From contig NC_090127.1 in NCBI RefSeq assembly GCF_023973825.1, positions 2,032,501-2,096,500 of the forward strand: 64,000 bases of DNA, in the 5' to 3' direction. Position numbers and translations under genes: made by a program. The DNA comes from Plasmodium brasilianum. Taxonomy: Eukaryota; Apicomplexa; Aconoidasida; Haemosporida; Plasmodiidae. Below the pieces are notes generated by a model. The model saw only the letters and a list, made by a program, of their open reading frames with translations, did no database searches and was not told the origin of the DNA. Shown piece by piece: positions 48,701-58,900 of the stretch (position 1 is its first letter; every line of letters begins with the position of its first letter).

Positions 48701-49415
48701 CTACCCCAGAAACGAAGCAAAAACAAAGAAACAAGTTTCTAGGCGAAGAAAGAATGTATACAAGTAACTCACATACTCATTACAATAATTGCTGTGAATT
48801 TTACACAAATTTTTTAAAAAAAAAAAAAAAAAAAATGTTTATATAGATATAATTTTTCACGTAATAATACCAAAAAATATGAATAAGAAAAGTTTTCAAA
48901 TAATTTTATTTTCATTATTTGAAATTTTAGATTTATGCAAAATATATGGTATTACATCATTAAGTTGTTCACTCCCCTATGTTCATAATATTGTGCATAA
49001 GAATAAACAACCAATCATTTATTCTTTTGTATATTCTCTCATTTTTACCATTCTAAGTTACATAAACAATTCACAGTCATCTACCAACAATGTGAAAATA
49101 TTACATTTCATTTTTCCTGATTTAAAATATTATGACAAAGATATTTCTAGTATCACACAAGGGGACATGATATATTATCAGAATTATAACCACAAAGAAA
49201 TGGAAAGTACTTTTACATTCATTAATAATTATGATAATGTTGACAATGTGGATAAGAATGTTACTAATAAGGACGAACAGAATGCCAACAACAGTTCAGT
49301 ACCTCTACCTCATAATGGCTGGAGTCATAACGATAAGTTATCTAGCATAAAAGCCTTTATTAACAAAATAATATTTGGATTGAAAAAACAATATATGTTA
49401 ATTGAAGCTATATGA
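45744..49415 (+). CDS. Large unknown protein, frame broken twice in A runs
   Basis: Three consecutive frames join across two A runs. 45744-48179 passes into the frame ending 48846 at the run near 48146-48162 (reading CSFEKKK then FHNTNDCKN). That passes into the frame 48879-49415 at the run near 48816-48835; the last frame is open upstream through NVYIDIIFHVIIPKN before its first Met. Fused, this gives about 1,220 residues. The N-terminus is helical (MINLRKNILNRIKKFYKNIT...). It is followed by a Cys/Arg/His-rich low-complexity stretch, a coiled-coil-like segment (HIAEKEALSRHIDHELSVMQ), a DCKN 4-residue repeat (48170-48260), a Gly/Asn/Ser repeat (48540-48630) and a folded-looking C-terminus (IILFSLFEILDLCKIYG). 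Family not recognised. The first shift needs one fewer A, the second one more. Confidence 0.68.
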
Positions 49416-49524
49416 CTGTCTGCTTAGACAAGGTGCAAATAAGAATAACACGAGGTTTTTGGGCGAAGTGGCACTGTATCTGCCCCATTGATGAAAAAAA
49501 AAAAAAAAAAGGAAACAGAGAAAT

Positions 49525-49700
49525 AGAGAAGTTGAGAAATAGAGGAGTAGCGAAGTAGCGAAGTAGAGAAGTAGCGAAGTAGAGAAGTAGCGAAGTAGAG
49601 AAGTAGCGAAGTAGAGAAATAGCGAAGTAGAGAAGTAGCAAAGTAGAGAAGTAGCGAAGTAGCGAAGTAGAGAAGTAGCGAAGTAGAGAAATAGAGTAGT
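49525..49700. repeat. 8-bp based tandem repeat (AGTAGCGA / AGTAGAGA)
   Basis: About twenty alternating 8-base units directly after the unknown gene. Eight is not a multiple of three, so all minus frames remain open. The remaining spacer to 50208 has a T run (49820-49841) and TTTTTCG repeats at 50030-50100. Confidence 0.75.
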
Positions 49701-50208
49701 GGTAAAGCAAAGAAACGACGACGTGATGAAAACAAAATGAAACTTGTGATAAAGGGAAATGAAAAAACAAAAGCATAAGAGCGGCATGCACAAGCACACA
49801 CACACTATATTTTATGGTATTTTTTTTTTTTTTTTTTTTTTCATTGGCACGTGGTGCTTAACATTTCACGTTAATCTACACCTTCCGCTTCGCGTTAACA
49901 CTTTTTCGTAACAATATTGCTAACCAGTTTTATATTTTTTCTAATAGTACTCCTGACAGATGCTTATTAAGTGGGTGTACCTTCCATTTTTTTCATTTGT
50001 ACGTAGAGGGGGTAAAGTATTTACTAAGTTGTTCGTTTTTCGTTTTTCGTTTTTCGTTCTTCGTTTTTCGTTTTTCGTTTTTCGTTCTTCGTTCTTCGTT
50101 AACCATTGTTCATATGTGAATTATTTTTCATTTTTTTGTTTTTTTTAAAAAAAAAGAACAGTATTCCCCTCCGCTGAAGGAACACATATATCATACCTTT
50201 GCTGAGTA

Positions 50209-53200
50209 TCATCCTTGTACAAAATAATCTGTATTTATATCTAAACTCATTATTTTATTAGGATTGTACCTCTTAAACTCGGTTAAATTTGTTAGCATTT
50301 TTTCTTTCATCTTTTTTATCGTGACTTGATCATTTTCGGACAATTGATTATTCTTTACATTCTTTACCTTTACATGATTATATAAATAAAAATGATGAAA
50401 TCTGTTACATAATAATTTTTTAACATCCAAAATATAGTGTACAATTTTTAATTCATTAAGAATGATGTTTATGCACTCTGCTCTCTTAATTGGGCTAGTA
50501 CTACTGCCAAGGGAATTATATAAATTATTTGTTTTCCTTTTTATATTTTCAAAATCGCAATACTCGAAGTAACTCCTAAGTGTACTTATAACACTCCTAT
50601 TATTTTCTTTTTTGTTATCTGTGTCATATGGGCGGGACAGATTACGTTCCCCAGTTTTTTCTCCAGTGTACTCTTTATCATTAAGCTTCTTATCATTAAG
50701 CTTCTTATCATTAAGCTTCTTATCATTAAGCTTCTTATCATTAAGCTTCTTGTCATTAAGCTTCTTGCCATTATGCTTCTTTCCAGTAAGCTGCTTTCTG
50801 GTATGCTCTTTTTCCACTATACTTGAAGTTTCGTCACCTGAATCCTCGATTGTAATATAATTGTTCTTATCGTCTTTATTACATTCATCCCTTCTTTCCT
50901 CCCCTTCCCCTTCTGTGTTTACTATTACTATGTCTTTCCCTTTTTCCATAAAACATGTTTTGTTATGCGTATCCAATGAATTATAATCCGTGGAAGTGTC
51001 GTTCATGTGTCCATTACATTTTTTTGAACATTCTGGACTTATTATTTCCACCTCACTACTTCCCTTAGATGGTAATGAGTAGGTGCTGATATCCCTTCTT
51101 ATTACATCTTTTGCATTCGTTTTCGACTGATACTCTTCGTAACTATTAGTAGTGTTCCTCTTCTTCTTCTTGTTGTTCTTCCAATAGTTTTCACGCCCCT
51201 CACTATCTATGTTAGTATTGTCCAAAATGTGTAATGATGGACTACTAGCTCCTACTAATTCCTTCTTTAATAGCTGTTTTTGTGCACCACATACATTTAT
51301 TTGTTGTCTATTACTTTCAATTTTTACTACATGATCTTTAGTTTTGCTTCGTGCCACAGCGTCCTCAGAGGAGACAACATTCTCATCTACAACAGCTTCA
51401 ACATCGACATTGTTATTAATATCCACATTCATATCCACATTCATATCCACATTCATATCCACATTCATATCCACATTCATATCCACATTCATATCCACAT
51501 TCATATCCACATTCATATCCACATTCATATCCACGTCCATATCCACATTCATATCAACATCAGCACGATCGTTACCACTTCCTGTACGAAGAGGTGGGAA
51601 ATGCGCCAAGTATGCGTTATCGTTACCGCTGTTCTTATGATAAAACAATTCATTCCTAGAAAATGGCTTACTCCCTTTAATAAAACGGAAATTTTGTATA
51701 TTACTCTGAAAAAACATATAATAATCTTTCAAACCCTGATTTATATATTTATCACCTATATAATTGAAAAAGGAAAGAATTTGCAGGTAGTCACTAAAAA
51801 TGTGATGAGTGTACATTTCATATAGCTGTGTACTATGTTTTTTTACATAGGATAAAAAAATAATCGATAGGGCATAAAATGCTTGTTTAAAACAAACCCT
51901 AGCTTTTAGAATTTTTTTAAATGTAACTATCTTTTTTTGCTCTTCTTCTAATGGATCATAAACAACGAACTGGCAAAATATTTCATTAAAAAGTTTGTTA
52001 ACATGGCTGTCTTCTTTGCAAAGAGAATTATAAAAATGTTCCTTTAAAAAAAATTTTTTTTCTACTTCAACTTCCTCTTTTGCTCCCTCTTTTGCTCCCT
52101 CTTTTGCTCCCTCTTTTGCTTCCTCTTTTGCTCCCTCTTTTGCTCCCTCTTTTGCTCCCTCTTTTGCTCCCTCTTTTGCCTCCTCTTTTGCACCCTCTTT
52201 TGATTCCTTTTTTTTTCCTTTTTTTTTTTCCTTTTTTTCTTCCTGTTTCGCTTCCTCCTTTGTCCCACTTCCCCCATTGGCAAGGTTAAGAAACGAAAGG
52301 AGGCTTAGTTTATCTTTCATTAGAGAAAAATGGGAAATAAATTTATGTATAACTTCCCCTATATATAAAAAATGATTCTTTCCGTAAAAAACGATTTTAT
52401 TATTTTTTAAAAAATTTATTAAAGTTAGAAACACGTTAAATGAGCTGATACCTCCTTGTGATGCATCATTCAAATCGTATTGTGTTAAAAAAATCTTTAA
52501 AAAAATAATTAAATATGTTAATAAAGAATTTTCCTTAATACATTTCTGTGTCAATATTGTACTAGTCAGTGCACTCACTTCATTGAAAGATATATCGACA
52601 GATAATTGTAAATCATTAAAAAAGCATTTAACAATTGGCACTTTGGCACTTAATATTTTCTTCGTGTCCACATTCATAAATAATGTACTTTTTTTCATTT
52701 CTCTATATAAATTGGAAACATTCGCTTTATTGCATTTGATGTTATTATATATACATATGTCAATATCTGAGTTATATATATCCAAATCCGTATTACATGA
52801 CCCATATGTAATGATAAAAAATTTGGGAAACAACTTTTTTATAAAATTTTCTATTTTTTTTAAAATCATCTTTCTCATTAATATTTCATGTTCTCTTGGT
52901 TTCATCAGATGTATTAAGAATACTACATCTCTACCAATATTTTGAAATAATTCAATAAGAGAATTGTTCATATATTGCTTTTTAATAAAATCAGCTAAAT
53001 GCTTTTCTTCATCAACATTACCTGCACAGTTCATATAATTTGATAAAATCGAAAAATTTTTATTTTTCTCAATACCCATTTTTATACTTTCATAATTTTT
53101 CTTATATTTATTATTTAGATATATTTCTCTCAAGTCACCTATGTAATTAATTAATGTTTCTGTTCCTATCACATCAATATACCGTTTTTTCCTCTTAATT

Positions 53201-53610
53201 TTTTGATTACTTATTTTCTTTCCGTGTATATCCGAACCCTTCCCTTTACATATGTCTATTTTGTTAGTTCTTTTCACCTTCCTGTGGGACGCTCTCCAGG
53301 TGTCTTTGTAAAATCTGTCACTATTTCTTACACTATTGTTGTGTTCATTTTCAAAATATAATAAATTATCGTTCCAGGATGAAAAACCTTTTCCTTTACT
53401 TCTTACGCTAGTATGCTCCCTCCCCTGTTTATATACAACTCCCCTATAAATTTTTTTCTTAACACCTGTATATCTTTTCATATTACTACGATTACTAAAA
53501 CTTTTACTATAATGTTCACGCATATGGTCTACATGATTCTTTTTATGTATTACCTTGTTTACTTTCATCTGCTTCGTTATTACTTCTTTTCTCTTTTTTA
53601 TTTTATTCAT
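50209..53610 (-). CDS. TRF4/5-type non-canonical poly(A) polymerase / terminal nucleotidyltransferase
   Basis: Single exon, 1,133 residues. The nucleotidyltransferase core lies at residues 215-390. The helix GSCNTDLDIYNSDIDICI (about 268-285) carries the catalytic Asp pair, and the third acidic residue is in LQLSVDISFNE (about 338). LNDASQGGISSFNVFL is the TRF4/5-type GGISS loop. A PAP-associated domain follows near residues 545-600 (FVVYDPLEEEQKK...KQAFYAL). Tandem low-complexity blocks (EGAKEGAKE; MNVD x12; KKLND x6) interrupt and follow it, all in units of 12 or 15 bases. The enzyme would add short tails to nuclear RNAs for exosome decay, as in TRAMP. The basic N-terminal 150 residues could be a nuclear localisation region. 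The C-terminus ends in a conserved-looking FKRYNPNKIMSLDIN segment. Confidence 0.88.
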   Translation of the reverse strand: MNKIKKRKEVITKQMKVNKVIHKKNHVDHMREHYSKSFSNRSNMKRYTGVKKKIYRGVVYKQGREHTSVRSKGKGFSSWNDNLLYFENEHNNSVRNSDRFYKDTWRASHRKVKRTNKIDICKGKGSDIHGKKISNQKIKRKKRYIDVIGTETLINYIGDLREIYLNNKYKKNYESIKMGIEKNKNFSILSNYMNCAGNVDEEKHLADFIKKQYMNNSLIELFQNIGRDVVFLIHLMKPREHEILMRKMILKKIENFIKKLFPKFFIITYGSCNTDLDIYNSDIDICIYNNIKCNKANVSNLYREMKKSTLFMNVDTKKILSAKVPIVKCFFNDLQLSVDISFNEVSALTSTILTQKCIKENSLLTYLIIFLKIFLTQYDLNDASQGGISSFNVFLTLINFLKNNKIVFYGKNHFLYIGEVIHKFISHFSLMKDKLSLLSFLNLANGGSGTKEEAKQEEKKEKKKGKKKESKEGAKEEAKEGAKEGAKEGAKEGAKEEAKEGAKEGAKEGAKEEVEVEKKFFLKEHFYNSLCKEDSHVNKLFNEIFCQFVVYDPLEEEQKKIVTFKKILKARVCFKQAFYALSIIFLSYVKKHSTQLYEMYTHHIFSDYLQILSFFNYIGDKYINQGLKDYYMFFQSNIQNFRFIKGSKPFSRNELFYHKNSGNDNAYLAHFPPLRTGSGNDRADVDMNVDMDVDMNVDMNVDMNVDMNVDMNVDMNVDMNVDMNVDMNVDINNNVDVEAVVDENVVSSEDAVARSKTKDHVVKIESNRQQINVCGAQKQLLKKELVGASSPSLHILDNTNIDSEGRENYWKNNKKKKRNTTNSYEEYQSKTNAKDVIRRDISTYSLPSKGSSEVEIISPECSKKCNGHMNDTSTDYNSLDTHNKTCFMEKGKDIVIVNTEGEGEERRDECNKDDKNNYITIEDSGDETSSIVEKEHTRKQLTGKKHNGKKLNDKKLNDKKLNDKKLNDKKLNDKKLNDKEYTGEKTGERNLSRPYDTDNKKENNRSVISTLRSYFEYCDFENIKRKTNNLYNSLGSSTSPIKRAECINIILNELKIVHYILDVKKLLCNRFHHFYLYNHVKVKNVKNNQLSENDQVTIKKMKEKMLTNLTEFKRYNPNKIMSLDINTDYFVQG

Positions 53611-53678
53611 AATAATTTATTTTGCTAACATAAAAGTGGTGAAGGCTTCTTTGAGTATATACTCTTCCCCTTAACAAC

Positions 53679-54005
53679 ATGGGTATCACTCGCGCATTTT
53701 TGTGCCTATGTTGGAGGCATATGTACGTGAATGTACACACAAATGTGCAGGTTAGTACGCGCACTTGTCCTGTTAATCTCTTTCTTTCTATAGATGTTTC
53801 TTTCTCGCTTATTTTTTTCTATTTTTTGTTTCCCTTTTTGAGCTCAAAACAATTTTTAGTTTTATAATTTATGACCTTTTAATATTACAAATCAATACTT
53901 AAGCATAAATATATAGTACTACATTCATCAATGCAGCTGCTGTATCCTCAGAACAGTATTATATCTATCATGCGATCGTTTGACCATGCATTGGTTTATC
54001 CATAA
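53679..54005 (+). CDS. Tentative two-exon 46-residue protein
   Basis: Exon 1 53679-53750 (MGITRAFLCLCWRHMYVNVH..., ends GTGCAG|GTTAGT, a strong donor) and exon 2 53937-54005 (LLYPQNSIISIMRSFDHALV..., stop). Phase 0 matches, the intron is 186 bases and the acceptor CAATGCAG is ordinary. The segments are G+C elevated and have few low-complexity residues. It starts 68 bases from the divergent nucleotidyltransferase start, so it could alternatively be a spliced leader exon. No family recognised. Confidence 0.33.
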
Positions 54006-54211
54006 GAGGAAGAAATAAAAATGCTTATTCTACTGTTATTCACTTAGGTAAATTCTTTTTTTAACTCTTTACCCCCTTACGATTGCGAAGAGCTATTCTG
54101 AAAGGGTATTTGTGCGTAAAGGGTTTGTTTATTTGATTATCTATATATTTTGCTTATATCTTAATTTAATTATTTATTTATTGACATCTTTATTTAAATA
54201 TTTATTTGTTG

Positions 54212-54716
54212 ATATCTTTATTTATTTATCTATATGCTCATTTATTTATCTATTTGTTCATTTGCCCATTTATTTATCTATTTGTTCATTTGCTCATTTA
54301 TTTATCTATTTGTTCATTTGCTCATTTATTTATCTATTTGTTCATTCGCTCATTTATTTATCTATTTGTTCATTTGCTCATTTATTTATCTATTTGTTCA
54401 TTTGCTCATTTATTTATCTATTTGTTCATTTGCTCATTTATTTATCTATTTGTTCATTTGCTCATTTATTTATCTATTTGTTCATTCGCTCATTTATTTA
54501 TCTATTTGTTCATTTGCTCATTTATTTATCTATTTGTTCATTTGCTCATTTATTTATCTATTTGTTCATTCGCTCATTTATTTATCTATTTGTTCATTTG
54601 CTCATTTATTTATCTATTTGTTCATTTGCTCATTTATTTATCTATTTGTTCATTCGCTCATTTATTTATCTATATGCTCATTTATTTATCTATATGCTCA
54701 TTTATTTATCTATTTA
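54212..54716. repeat. 28-bp minisatellite, about 15-17 copies
   Basis: Head-to-tail copies of a 28-base unit (CATTTGCTCATTTATTTATC plus TATTTGTT), with single-base variants (CATTCGCTC, TATATGCTC). Since 28 is 1 mod 3, every plus frame is open across the array (SICSFAHLFIYLF-like), producing three overlapping spurious ORFs of about 190-220 codons. There are no spacers between copies, so this is not a CRISPR array. Confidence 0.92.
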
Positions 54717-55981
54717 CTTTTTTATTTATTTATTTCCCCATTTTTACTCTTTTCCCCTCTTTTTTTCACTATTTTGAATTTATTTAAAATATGTTGATGT
54801 ATTTTAAAAAATAAATTAATTCGACGAACGACACTTTGTAGTGTTCATATGTTCATATGTTAACTGAAGCCACGTAAAGGATATAACAAAAAAAAAAAAA
54901 AAAATAGGGAAAAAAATAAAAGAAAAAACAGTAAAAGGAATATATATGTGTATATATAATATGTAGGGAAAAAAGAAGTGAAAAATGAACGAAGCAAAAC
55001 ACACATAGAATAAAACAGAATGAAACTGAAAATGCTACGTAAACTTTTGTGCGAGATAAAATAGAAGAACTATTGCACTAAAATAAAAGCAAAAATGAAA
55101 AGGCAACAAAAAAAAAAAAAGGAAAAAGATAAGGAAAAAAAAAAAAAAAAAAATATTGCAATTATCGAATGATATGAAGCCATAAATTAATAATTTTTTT
55201 TTTTTTTTTTTTTTTTTGTACGAAGGTGTTATTCGCTTTTATAATGAATAAGCTTTTGCTACGAATAAATGAAAATGGAAAAAAGGAATAAGAATATGGA
55301 GAAAAATAAAGAATGAAATGGTCAAAAGGGGACGCATACGTATGTATTATTTATATATAATATATATGTATACATAAACATAGGAACTCATATACATATG
55401 AATACATGTATGCATAAATATGAACATATATATATATGCAAACATACATAAATATATATGCATTCAAATACGTTTATAATTGCATGTATAGAAAAAAGTA
55501 AAACATAGGAACGACAGGGGAAAAAACGAAAAAAATAAAATAAAACAAAATAAAAATTTTAAAATATAAAAATATAAAAAAGAATGAATAAATAGTAATA
55601 TAAATATAACTGTTATTCATATTACTGATTCTTATTTCATTATTTTTTTTTTTTTTTTGCTTTGGAAATCCTCGCGTTCTGCAAAAAACATGTATGAGAA
55701 GAAAAAAATGTTTCGTTCAAATTTCATGTATTTATGTAAACGAACATTGAATAGTTGAGAATCCCTCTCCCTTGATTAACCAAGGGTACCGTTACTGAGC
55801 GCATTAATTTTTATAAATCACTACAAAATTTATAATATATACATATGTATATATGCATATGTATATATGCATATGTATATATATTTCTGCATTAGCATGT
55901 TCATGCAGGCTTATATTTATATATGCACATATTTTCATATCTGTATATGTTACTGCCATTGCTCACCCATCTCTCGCCCTC
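54717..55981. other. Intergenic region, A/T runs and ATATGTATAT repeats
   Basis: It contains A runs at 54888-54904 and 55138-55153, a T run at 55195-55217, and CATATGTATATATG repeats near 55845-55880. An acceptor-like TTTTTTGCAG on the minus strand (about 55681-55690), followed by a short Lys-rich open segment, is discussed in the findings. Confidence 0.5.
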
Positions 55982-58900
55982 TTATTTATAATCCGAGCCA
56001 TTCGAAAAATTAATTTCGTTGTATATGTTTAACAAGTAATTATATTTCATATGCATCATCTCTATAATCCCTTTAAGCGTTTCGGACGATTTCAAATCAC
56101 CAAATACTAAGGATAAATAATATTCTTTATAATTTGAGTATTCATTAAACGTCCAATTTTTTGAAATATAATTTTTGTTTTTCCATTTCAAAAAACACTC
56201 CATCAATTCTTTTGCACACTCGTCTACTTGTGGGTCATTAATAGTAATCCAGTCACTATTTATTTTTGTTATGTTCTCGAAATTATGCTTTGAAAATACA
56301 TGACTGTTGTTTTCGATTGGCTCCTCTGGGGGCATATTTCCTTTTTCTAGGGACTCATATTCCTTTTTGCGCAATGGGAAGTCACCCTGTTCTTCTGCTT
56401 TTGCTTCTGCATTTACTTCTGCATTTACTTCTGCATTTACTTCTGCATTTACTTCTGCATTTACTTCTGCATTTAATTTTGTACTTAATTTCGTACTTAA
56501 TTTTGAACTTAATTTCGTACTTAATTTTGAACTTAATTCTGTGTTTAATTCTATCTTTGTCTCTACTTCTCCTTGTGTTCCCTTTTGTAGCTCTTCATCG
56601 TTCTCCCCCTCGCCAGTTTTTTTTTTTTTTTTTTTTTCTCTCGCAGCTAGTCATTTCACCTTCTTCATTTTCTCCTAATTGGCTAGTTTTCTCAAAAAAA
56701 ATTTTCTTTTTCTGAACTTGGTCATATTTTTCACATTTGGATGATATGCATTTTTCGTAATTTTGGTTAAAGGGATTTACTTTCACTTCTTGTTCTTGTG
56801 TGCAAGATATATATTTTGTTGTTTCTTCTTCCTCATTTATATGTTGTGCTCTTACGCTTTTTACTGAGCTTGAATTTTTCAAAAAATGAAAAAACTTTTT
56901 TTCTTCGCATTCAATGGGTTTGATAACTTCTTCAATGTATTGCTTATTGTAATTGTTTATTTTATTATTTCTTTTTTTTTCCTTGTCTTCTTTATTGATA
57001 TGGACATTCATTTTTTGAATTGCATTTTTATTCTGATTTTTATTAACATCATAGTCATGTTGTTCTGCTCTGCTTATAGTCGTACTTGAGCTGCTAACAC
57101 TAGTTACATTTGAAGCATTTTCCTTTTTGCTTAAACTGGTACTAATATCTGTGTGTGTTTTGTCATCTTTATATTTCAATTTATTCATAACATATTTGGA
57201 ATAATTTTTTTCATAACTTTTGACAGTTGATAAATGTTTTAAATCTGAAAAACGAATTAATGGTCGAATTTCAATACTTGTTAATTTATAGATCCACAAA
57301 AAGAAAATTTTAACTTCGTTTAATAATTGTTTATATAAAGGAATATTTTTATTTTTTTTTTCTTTTTTCCTTTTTTTTATTTTCTTCTTAGTTCCTTTTT
57401 TTCTGAGTAAATAATTCAAATTAACTAGTGATATGCACACTTGTCTGCTCTTAATTTTTTTAATCCTATGTAAAAAATATTTCAACCCTATGGTTAATCT
57501 ACTTTTTAATTTATTTATATAATTATAATAAAATACGAGATGCTCATCAGTCGATTTTGTTCTCGTTCCTATGATATAGTTACTCTTCGTTTTGGTTTCT
57601 GTGTTCTTACTCAATGATTTTTTATCATTCACATAGTTTTCTACATTTTTTTTCATCATTTTTTTTGTACTGCTATCATTTATAAACTCATTTTCAATTT
57701 GAATTTTTCGCTCCTTTTTATTTTCATTGCTTTTTTTTATGTATATTTTTAAAACCTTCCCTTCTAAAACGTAAGGAGTGCAATAATGGATGGGGATATC
57801 ATCATATTTCAGTTTTTTTAGTTGTCTTATACTTTTTTGAAATTTTAATGCAATTTTGCTTTTTGTCGAATGAAATTTATATTCGTCCTTTTTTACGTCA
57901 CTCGCAGGTGGAACTCTCTCCTCTAATTTTCGCCTTTTGTTTGATATGAATTCTTCGTTCGGGTAACCATCAGTCATTTTATCCTTACTGCACTTTTTGT
58001 AGTTTGTTTTTGAGTCATGTTTTTTCCCCCTCTCACTGTCTTTTACTCCCTGCGTTGTGGCTTCTCCTCCTTCCTTTCTTTCTTCCTGCTTCATACCCCC
58101 ACTGTGTGCTTTACCAATATTGGCGATGTATGCGTCACATGTACTAGGTGTACCGCATATATCGGATGTACCGAAATTATTGCATGTAGCGCCATTGCTG
58201 GATATGCTCGTTTTCCGCCTTCGAAGTCGAGTTAAATACCTCCTTTTGCTATCATGAAATTTCTGAATGTATCCTTTTATTTGATCTGTTAAGTCATAGT
58301 CCGATTTGTAATAGGCCTTTGGGATTTTTTTGTTCATAATAAAACAAATGTTTACGATAACATTTTTAACAAATTTGAACAATTTACATTTTTCATTTAT
58401 ATATTTGGATGCAATGATGAATCGATCTTCTTCTTCAGCGATTATTAAGCTCCTTGCTTGTCTTTTTAAAAGCTTGAGCTCATTTTTTTTTTCTCTTTCT
58501 TTTATTTCGTTATTTGAAGGTACGTCTTTTCGAGCTAGGCTGTCCGGCTGCATATTTGGACCTGGATCGGCATCTGCATAGGTATATGCATCTGCACCTA
58601 CATGTCCGATCTCTTGTTCCTCTTGTGCCCTGTTAATATCCCCCTTAGGGTACTGACCAGAATTTTTTAACTGTTTAAGGTCGAACAATTCCCTCTGCAT
58701 TTTATCTCTGCAAATATTGAAATTTAGAATTTCATATATGGCCATAGAGAGCGTGGAGGATTTATATTTAAGGAATATATTATCAATACTAGCGATACGA
58801 AGTAAAATTTCTCCTTCAGTTGAGTTATAATCATTTTTGACTTTCAAAAAATTAATATTTTCATTAGCTTTAAGTAGACTATCTAACAGACTATAAGTAG

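Noticed and set aside
51280..51825. 181-codon His-Ile repeat ORF on the plus strand
   Set aside because: Shadow of the MNVD repeat inside the nucleotidyltransferase gene.
54212..54716. CRISPR-like 28-bp repeat length
   Set aside because: Copies are contiguous without spacers, and the organism is a eukaryote.
54112..54797. Three overlapping plus-strand ORFs of about 190-220 codons
   Set aside because: They are translations of a 28-bp satellite in every frame, with no conserved flank.
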